This document shows, piece after piece, positions 5,238 through 10,318 of a stretch of 10,318 nucleotides of DNA. How positions within the stretch are numbered: the stretch's first letter is position 1; each line of letters opens with the position of its first letter. This DNA is from Oscillospiraceae bacterium (GTDB taxonomy: Bacteria > Bacillota > Clostridia > Oscillospirales > Ruminococcaceae). Below the pieces are notes generated by a model that saw only the letters and a list, made by a program, of their open reading frames with translations, searched no databases and was not told where the DNA came from. The position numbers and the translations under genes are program-made. The stretch spans positions 1 to 10,318 of the forward strand of contig JAEDOB010000057.1 of NCBI GenBank assembly GCA_016302225.1, read 5' to 3'.

Positions 5238-8114
5238 TTACGGCAGAAGTCTGTTAATATCTCTCGGGAACATAGAAGCCAGACGAATGTTGGACTCATT
5301 CAGAAGCTTCATGACCAGACGCTCCAGACCGATTCCCAGACCGCCGTGAGGAGGCAGACCGTACTTGTGAGCGGTGAGATAGTATTCAAAGTCCGCAGGA
5401 TCAAGACCCTGAGCCTTCATCTTAGCTACCTGTTCATCATAATCGTGAATACGCTGACCGCCGCTGGTGATCTCCAGACCTCTGAAAAGCAGATCAAACT
5501 TGCATGCAAGACGGGGGTCGTCACGGTCGTTCATAGCATAGAAAGGCGGCTTGGACGACGGGAAATGGGTAACGAAAATAAAGTCACAGCCAAAGGTTTT
5601 CTTTGAATATTCGCAGAGAGCGACCTCGTCCTCGGGCTCCAGGTCAAGCTTTGCGCCCATGCCCTTGTCACCCAGAATATCCTTTGCTTCAAGCAGAGTG
5701 ATGCAGGGAATATCACCGATCTCGGGAATATCCGCACCAAGCAGCTCAATTTCGGGCTGATAATTTGCCTTGAGATACTCCATAACGTACTTGAGCATAG
5801 CAGTTTCCATTGCCATAACATCGTACATACTGTCAATATATCCCATTTCAAAATCAAGACCGATATACTCGTTGATATGACGGGAGGTCGCATGCTTTTC
5901 GGCACGGTAAACGGGAGCTATCTCGAAAACTCTGTCAAAGAATGCCACCGCTGTCTGCTTGTAGAACTGAGGTGACTGGTTCAGGAACGCAGGCTTGCCG
6001 AAGTAGTCCAGACGGAAGATGTTAGCACCGCCCTCGGCACCCTGTGCAACTATCTTGGGAGAGTGAATTTCGGTGAAATTCTCCTTTAGCATAAACTCCT
6101 TGAAGCCGTTGCAAACGCCCTCCTGAAGCTTGAAAATTGCCCTTTCATAGGGATTTCTCAGCGCAACCGAACGGTTGTTGAGATTTACGTCCAGAGTGCA
6201 GCCCAGCTTCTTTCCCGAAACGTGCAGAGGATATTCCGCAGCAGGCTTGGAAATAAGCTTGATGCCTTTAAGAAGTATCTCAATGCCGTAAATACCGTTT
6301 TTATTCTCGGTTACGGTACCCGTTATCTCAACAAAGAAGCCCTCTCTCAGTCCCTCAATGCTGTCGGAGCAGCTGTCGGGAGAGTAAACGGTCTGGAGAG
6401 TGTATCTTCCCGTGCGGACGATTATAAAGGAAACGCCGCCCATCTTTCTTATCTTATGAACGCAAACGTCAAGTGTAATGTCCTTGCCGATATTGTTCAT
6501 AGCATCTTCCAGAGCAAACTCCTTTTTCAGATTGTCGGAGCTTATCTGCTTGATATTGTTCTTAACAGATGGCTTGTATGCAGTGGGATTTGAGTAAGCC
6601 GTCATATTTACAGCCTTGACCTGATCGTCGGAGCCGTCGGAATTATCCGAGTCATCGTCAGCCGCAGCGTGAGAAAGCTCAGCCAGCTTCTTTTCCAGCT
6701 CCTCCTTGATGACCTTGGGAGTGCAGACACCCTTGAGCGCCTTTGAGCACTGTCCCATAAGGAAACCAAATACCTTAACATCGCCGCTCTTGTACTGATT
6801 AACAGCCTTTTCGTTAGCGGAAATAACGCTTTCAATGACCTCTGCGACCTTAGCGGTATCATTGGAAATGAGGAATCCCCTAGCCTTTGCTATCTCCTCG
6901 GGATCTCCTCCCTGCTCCGCCATCTGACGGAAGATTGCCTTGGCATCGTTCTTGCTGACCTTTTCGGTATCAGCCATTTCAACAAGCTTTGCAAGCTCGT
7001 TTGCGGTAAAGGGCAGATCGTCTACGGAAATTTCGCCAAGATTTACACGGCGCATAAGCTCGCCGATAATAAAGTTTGCAACGCTCTTGGGATTATTGTA
7101 AACCTTCAGCGCATCATCAAACAGATCGGAAACAGGCTTCTGATTAACGATTATCTTAGCATCGCCCTCGGAAAGTCCGTACTGTGTCGTGTATATTTCC
7201 AGACGCTTATAGGGCATTACAGGCAGCTTTGCCTTGATCTTGTCAAGGTCCTCATCGGTAAAGTTTACCTGTAAAATATCGGGCTCGGGGAAATAACGGT
7301 AGTCGTGAGCGTCCTCTTTTGAACGCATGGACCTTGTTTCGCCCTTGTTATCGTCGTAACGTCTTGTTTCCTGAACAACTCTCTTGCCGAAGTCCAGCAG
7401 GTTGGACTGACGCTTTATCTCATATTCGATAGCACGTCCGATAGCCTTGATGGAGTTCAGGTTCTTTATCTCGGCTCTTGTACCCAGCTGCTTGTCCTCG
7501 GGCTTCATAATGGAGATATTTACGTCGCAGCGGAGAGAACCCTGTTCCATCTTACAGTCGCAGACTCCCGCATATTTCAGCAGCAGCGCTATCTTCTCAA
7601 CAAACGCCTTTGCCTCCTCCGCAGAGCCAATATCAGGCTCCGTAACGATCTCTATCAGAGGAATACCGCAGCGGTTATAGTCAGCCAGGGAAACGCCGTT
7701 CAGGTCGTCGTGGACAAGCTTTCCTGCGTCCTCTTCCAGGTGGATACGGTTGATTCTTACATTCTTTTTCTTCTTCTCCCCGTCAATCTCAAATTCAACG
7801 GGAACAACGCCGTTTATGCAGAGAGGCAGCGGCATCTGAGAGATCTGGTAAGCCTTCGGCAGGTCGGGATAGAAATAGTTCTTTCTGTCGAAAACGGAAA
7901 ATTTGTTAATATCGCAGCCGAGAGCAAAGCCCGCCTTTACCGCATATTCAACGGCTGTCTGATTGATAACGGGCAGAGTTCCGGGCATACCCGAGCAAAC
8001 GGGACAGCAGCGTGAGTTTCTGTCACCGCCGAATTCCGCAGAGCAGGTACAGAAAACCTTTGAGTTAGTCAAAAGCTCGGCGTGTATCTCAAGTCCAATA
8101 ACAGGAATATACAT
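5238..8114 (-). CDS. gatB-aspS: GatB-AspRS fusion: amidotransferase subunit B joined to archaeal-type aspartyl-tRNA synthetase
   Basis: 958 residues. Residues 1-480 are a full-length GatB, the subunit that activates and transamidates misacylated tRNA. It starts MYIPVIGLEIHAEL, has a CxC...CxxC zinc motif (C22, C24, C37, C40), HLEEDAGK (125-132), the family signature LADYNRCGIPLIEIVT (143-158) and the helical YqeY-like tail. Residues about 481-545 are a linker with an acidic run (DDDSDNSDGSDD). Residues about 546-958 are a complete class IIb AspRS: OB fold (546-620), QSPQFYKQ (713-720) for aspartate, motif 2 VYRAEKHATSRH (R737, H741, R745), SGGQRIH (884-890) and motif 3 GLGIGLER (R932). The C-terminus FPRDINRLLP is typical of the archaeal type. 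QSPQFYKQ and SGGQ argue for AspRS rather than AsnRS. The start ATG at 8112-8114 fits GatB homologues; a TTG seven codons earlier overlaps the gatA stop. Expected reaction: Asp-tRNA(Asn) to Asn-tRNA(Asn), and possibly Glu-tRNA(Gln) to Gln-tRNA(Gln). Confidence 0.94.
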   Translation of the reverse strand: MYIPVIGLEIHAELLTNSKVFCTCSAEFGGDRNSRCCPVCSGMPGTLPVINQTAVEYAVKAGFALGCDINKFSVFDRKNYFYPDLPKAYQISQMPLPLCINGVVPVEFEIDGEKKKKNVRINRIHLEEDAGKLVHDDLNGVSLADYNRCGIPLIEIVTEPDIGSAEEAKAFVEKIALLLKYAGVCDCKMEQGSLRCDVNISIMKPEDKQLGTRAEIKNLNSIKAIGRAIEYEIKRQSNLLDFGKRVVQETRRYDDNKGETRSMRSKEDAHDYRYFPEPDILQVNFTDEDLDKIKAKLPVMPYKRLEIYTTQYGLSEGDAKIIVNQKPVSDLFDDALKVYNNPKSVANFIIGELMRRVNLGEISVDDLPFTANELAKLVEMADTEKVSKNDAKAIFRQMAEQGGDPEEIAKARGFLISNDTAKVAEVIESVISANEKAVNQYKSGDVKVFGFLMGQCSKALKGVCTPKVIKEELEKKLAELSHAAADDDSDNSDGSDDQVKAVNMTAYSNPTAYKPSVKNNIKQISSDNLKKEFALEDAMNNIGKDITLDVCVHKIRKMGGVSFIIVRTGRYTLQTVYSPDSCSDSIEGLREGFFVEITGTVTENKNGIYGIEILLKGIKLISKPAAEYPLHVSGKKLGCTLDVNLNNRSVALRNPYERAIFKLQEGVCNGFKEFMLKENFTEIHSPKIVAQGAEGGANIFRLDYFGKPAFLNQSPQFYKQTAVAFFDRVFEIAPVYRAEKHATSRHINEYIGLDFEMGYIDSMYDVMAMETAMLKYVMEYLKANYQPEIELLGADIPEIGDIPCITLLEAKDILGDKGMGAKLDLEPEDEVALCEYSKKTFGCDFIFVTHFPSSKPPFYAMNDRDDPRLACKFDLLFRGLEITSGGQRIHDYDEQVAKMKAQGLDPADFEYYLTAHKYGLPPHGGLGIGLERLVMKLLNESNIRLASMFPRDINRLLP

Positions 8115-8124
8115 TGTAGAAGTA

Positions 8125-8129
8125 CCCCC
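8125..8129 (-). promoter_or_regulatory. Unusual ribosome binding site of the gatB-aspS fusion
   Basis: A GGGGG run lies ten bases before the ATG at 8112-8114, within the 17-base gap after the gatA stop. It is not a canonical AGGAGG, and translation may lean on coupling to gatA. It favours the ATG over the TTG at 8133-8135, which has no good SD. Confidence 0.5.
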
Positions 8130-8131
8130 AA

Positions 8132-9586
8132 TCAATTGATCTTCGGCAGACGGCGTTCAAACTGCTGCTCGAAAGCGTCCGCAACACGAAGAATATCTGC
8201 CTCGGCGAATTTGCGTCCGATAACGGACATACCGATAGGCATTCCCTTTTCGTCATATCCGCAGGTAGTGGAAACGGCGGGCAGAGAAGCAATATTAACG
8301 GTAACTGTGCAAATATCAGCCTGATACATCTTTGCGGGGTCGGAAATATTTTCGTTGACTCCGTAAGCAACCGTAGGAGCTGTCGGAGTAAGAATAACGT
8401 CGCATTTTTCAAAAATATCGGCATATTCGGCGGAAATTTTCTGCTTGAGAGCCATTGCCTTGCCGTAATATGCGTCGTAATATCCGCTGGAAAGTGCGTA
8501 GTTTCCGAGAAGGATTCGACGCTTAACCTCCTCGCCGAAGCCCTCGCTTCTGGAGTTTGCGATAAGCTCGTTGAAGTTTTCGCCTACCTTGGAGCGATGA
8601 CCGTACTTGATGCCGTCATATCTGGAAAGATTTGAAGAAGCCTCCGCAGACGAAATAAGGTAGTACGCCGCAACAGCGTATTTCAGAGAAGGCATAGAGC
8701 AGTCGATAAGCTCAGCACCCATGCTCTTGTAAACATCGGCAGCCGCAAGAACCGCCTTTCTAACGCTGTCATCAATGCCCTCTGCGTAAAATTCACGGGG
8801 CAGTGCTATCTTCATACCCTTTATGGGCTGACCAATCTTAGCAGTGTAATCCTCCACGGGATTTTTGGAAACTGTACCGTCGTGGGGGTCATATCCCGCA
8901 ATAGTATTGAGGATAAGTCCGCAGTCATAAGCGCAGTTTGCAATAGGACCTATCTGGTCAAGAGATGATGCAAACGCAACCAGACCATATCTGGAAACTC
9001 TGCTGTATGTGGGCTTCAGACCTGTTACACCGCAGAAGGAAGAAGGCTGACGGATAGAACCGCCCGTGTCCGAACCCAGCGCAGCAGTGCAAAGCGAAGC
9101 CGAAACAGCCGCAGCCGAACCGCCCGACGATCCGCCGGGAACGCAGCCCGTGTCATAAGGATTTACAGTCTTTGCAAAAGCGGAGGTCTGAGTGGAGCCG
9201 CCCATGGCAAACTCGTCCATGGAAGTCTTGCCCAGCATTACAATGTCCTCTTTTTCAAGCTTTTCCATAACGGTAGCATTATAAGGAGGAACGAAATTCT
9301 CCAACATTTTTGAAGCGCAGGTGGTCTTAACACCGTCTGTACAGATATTGTCCTTGATAGCAAGAGGAATACCGCAGAGAGGTCCTGCCTCACCGCTGTC
9401 TATCTTCTTCTGAGCCTTTTCAGCCATTTTCACAGCAGAATCGGCAGTTACAGTAATGTAGCTCTTGATTTTTCCGTCCGTTTCGGCAATTCGGTCGAGA
9501 TACGCCTTTGCCAGCTCGGGAGCGGATATCTCACGTCCGTCCAGCATTTTTCTAGCATCACGGATCTTAAGCGCAGTAATATCCAT
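8132..9586 (-). CDS. gatA: Asp-tRNA(Asn)/Glu-tRNA(Gln) amidotransferase subunit A
   Basis: 484 residues, the usual GatA size. It is the glutaminase subunit: it releases ammonia from glutamine and passes it to GatB. The amidase-signature catalytic triad is intact: K78 (in IPLAIKDN), the cis-Ser S153 (in PGGSSGGSAAA) and the nucleophile S177 (in GSDTGGSIRQP). The spacings of 75 and 24 residues equal those of K79, S154 and S178 in Staphylococcus aureus GatA, as I recall them. Other family landmarks are TTCASKMLENFVPPYNATV, TSMDEFAMGGS, GLVAFASSLDQIGP and LTPTAP. It starts 25 bases after gatC with a modest SD (GGTGA) and ends 17 bases before the fusion gene, consistent with one gatC-gatA-gatB transcript. 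No anomaly was seen in the protein. Confidence 0.97.
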   Translation of the reverse strand: MDITALKIRDARKMLDGREISAPELAKAYLDRIAETDGKIKSYITVTADSAVKMAEKAQKKIDSGEAGPLCGIPLAIKDNICTDGVKTTCASKMLENFVPPYNATVMEKLEKEDIVMLGKTSMDEFAMGGSTQTSAFAKTVNPYDTGCVPGGSSGGSAAAVSASLCTAALGSDTGGSIRQPSSFCGVTGLKPTYSRVSRYGLVAFASSLDQIGPIANCAYDCGLILNTIAGYDPHDGTVSKNPVEDYTAKIGQPIKGMKIALPREFYAEGIDDSVRKAVLAAADVYKSMGAELIDCSMPSLKYAVAAYYLISSAEASSNLSRYDGIKYGHRSKVGENFNELIANSRSEGFGEEVKRRILLGNYALSSGYYDAYYGKAMALKQKISAEYADIFEKCDVILTPTAPTVAYGVNENISDPAKMYQADICTVTVNIASLPAVSTTCGYDEKGMPIGMSVIGRKFAEADILRVADAFEQQFERRLPKIN

Positions 9587-9611
9587 TTTTCACCGTTCCA
9601 ATCTTAATGTA

Positions 9612-9890
9612 TTATTCCACAACCTTGGGCACAACGAAGCTGTTTTCGCTGTTCAGAGCGTTTGCAAGTATCTTTTCCGTCGGGAATGACTCTGCGGAAA
9701 TGTCCTCACGCAAATCGTTCAGGTAGATATTTTTGTTGTCCGCAAAGGGATCGTACTTTATATCAATATCCTTTATTGTGTCCATAATATTAATGATGCT
9801 GGTCATATCCTTGGCGACTTTTGCAAGTTCTTCCTCGGAATAATTCAATTTGCTGAGCTTTGCAAGATACCTGACCATATCCAGATCCAT
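9612..9890 (-). CDS. gatC: Asp-tRNA(Asn)/Glu-tRNA(Gln) amidotransferase subunit C
   Basis: 92 residues, a typical GatC, the small subunit that wraps around the GatA-GatB interface and stabilises the complex. The N-terminal helices (VRYLAKLSKLNYSEEELAKVAKDM), the central helix (INIMDTIKDIDI) and the C-terminal part (LREDISAE, ending FVVPKVVE) follow the family pattern. The start ATG at 9888-9890 has SD GAGG eight bases upstream. In-frame ATGs at 9911 and 9935 have no SD, and the latter sits only about five bases past the predicted transcription start. It is the first gene of the gatCAB operon, with its own promoter. Confidence 0.95.
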   Translation of the reverse strand: MDLDMVRYLAKLSKLNYSEEELAKVAKDMTSIINIMDTIKDIDIKYDPFADNKNIYLNDLREDISAESFPTEKILANALNSENSFVVPKVVE

Positions 9891-9898
9891 AATCAAAA

Positions 9899-9902
9899 CC
9901 TC
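9899..9902 (-). promoter_or_regulatory. Ribosome binding site that decides the gatC start
   Basis: GAGG on the minus strand, eight bases before the ATG at 9888-9890. It selects the 92-residue form over in-frame upstream ATGs. Confidence 0.75.
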
Positions 9903-9946
9903 ATTTCGCATTATATTTTCGGACGTAGAATCCAAAACATAAAATC

Positions 9947-9975
9947 ATTATACACCATCTGCCGACTTATTGCAA
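9947..9975 (-). promoter_or_regulatory. Sigma-A-type promoter of the gatC-gatA-gatB-aspS operon
   Basis: The -35 box TTGCAA (9970-9975) and a perfect TATAAT -10 box (9947-9952) are separated by 17 bases, the same boxes and spacing as the GH44 promoter. The predicted start is near 9940, leaving a leader of only about 50 bases with no visible structure. That is too short for a T-box riboswitch. Confidence 0.82.
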
Positions 9976-10030
9976 TAGAAATTTACAAATTTTCTTAATT
10001 TGATAATACCAATTTAAAATCTTGCAAAAT

Positions 10031-10318
10031 TCAAAGCCTAATAAGCCCCCTGTCATACATTTCCTGAACGGCTAAAAGTATACCCGTTCTGCCCGTGGGA
10101 TATGTGATACCGCCCTGCACCCACGCAGCAAAAGGCTCTCTGATGGGCGCATCTGCAGACAGTTCAATGGACGCACCCATATTGAATGCCCCCGCAGCCA
10201 TAATGACCTTGCTTTCATATCCGGGCATATCCCACGCCTCGGGAGATACAAAGGAATCCACGGGCGCACCCTTCTGAACGCCCTGAACAAACGCCGTCAG
10301 ATTTTCCTCATTTTTCAG
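10031..10318 (-). CDS. Methionine gamma-lyase family protein, C-terminal end (5' part outside window)
   Basis: The frame is open from the right edge of the window to a TGA at 10031-10033, giving the last 95 residues. They begin LKNEENLTAFVQGVQKGAP and continue through DSFVSPEAWDMPGYESKV, VIMAAGAFNMGASIELSADA, PIREPFAAWVQGGITYPTG and QEMYDRGLIRL. This matches the C-terminus of the PLP-dependent methionine gamma-lyase / 'aluminium resistance' family (PF06838, B. subtilis YnbB-like). The lysine that would bind PLP lies in the missing part. The substrate of most family members is not established, so the family name does not prove methionine lyase activity. No convincing GC-rich terminator follows; the next feature is the gatC promoter. 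The codon at 10259-10261 is GTG and internal, not a start. Confidence 0.85.
   Translation of the reverse strand: MKNEENLTAFVQGVQKGAPVDSFVSPEAWDMPGYESKVIMAAGAFNMGASIELSADAPIREPFAAWVQGGITYPTGRTGILLAVQEMYDRGLIRL

Noticed and set aside
6480..6674. The GatB/AspRS junction as a frameshift or assembly artefact
   Set aside because: The frame is continuous, both domains are complete at the junction, and the linker is long and acidic rather than a blunt join. Reads would settle it.
9976..10030. Possible terminator of the methionine gamma-lyase family gene
   Set aside because: Only AT-rich short repeats (AAATTT type) without a GC-containing stem.

Overview
The window looks like chromosomal DNA of a Gram-positive, probably cellulolytic clostridium of the Ruminococcus / Oscillospiraceae type. 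The signs are purine-rich Shine-Dalgarno sites, an intermediate GC content with AT-rich intergenic gaps, a type III glutamine synthetase, a surface-anchored family 44 glycoside hydrolase, and tRNA amidation by GatCAB. The genus is inferred from gene content only. Every supported gene is on the minus strand, so the window is best read from right to left.

Right to left: (1) 10031-10318 is the C-terminal end of a methionine gamma-lyase family PLP enzyme. (2) A clear sigma-A-type promoter (9947-9975) starts a tight operon: gatC (9612-9890), gatA (8132-9586) and a 958-residue fusion gene (5238-8114). The fusion joins a complete GatB to a complete archaeal-type aspartyl-tRNA synthetase through an acidic linker. 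(3) A 279-base regulatory gap (4959-5237) holds a near-consensus promoter and a long leader with an intrinsic terminator just upstream of the ribosome binding site. Two alternative hairpins compete for that terminator. The gap precedes glnN (2859-4958). (4) A 295-base gap (2564-2858) holds a strong terminator, a second hairpin and the promoter of the next operon. (5) That operon encodes a secreted GH44 endo-glucanase/xyloglucanase-like enzyme with an acidic Ser/Thr-rich stalk and a C-terminal membrane anchor (506-2563). Thirteen bases later comes the start of a membrane-bound Cache-type sensor protein (1-492), cut by the window edge.

How the genes fit together: an archaeal-type AspRS that charges both tRNA(Asp) and tRNA(Asn), plus GatCAB, would convert Asp-tRNA(Asn) to Asn-tRNA(Asn) with glutamine as amide donor. 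Here synthetase and amidotransferase are covalently joined, effectively a built-in transamidosome. The next gene, glnN, makes the glutamine and appears to be controlled by transcription attenuation. The left operon pairs an exposed polysaccharide hydrolase with an envelope sensor.

The most notable observations are the GatB-AspRS fusion and the glnN leader, which has three mutually exclusive RNA structures. One of these is a hexaloop hairpin of the kind bound by ANTAR antiterminators. No RNA genes, insertion sequences or CRISPR arrays were seen.
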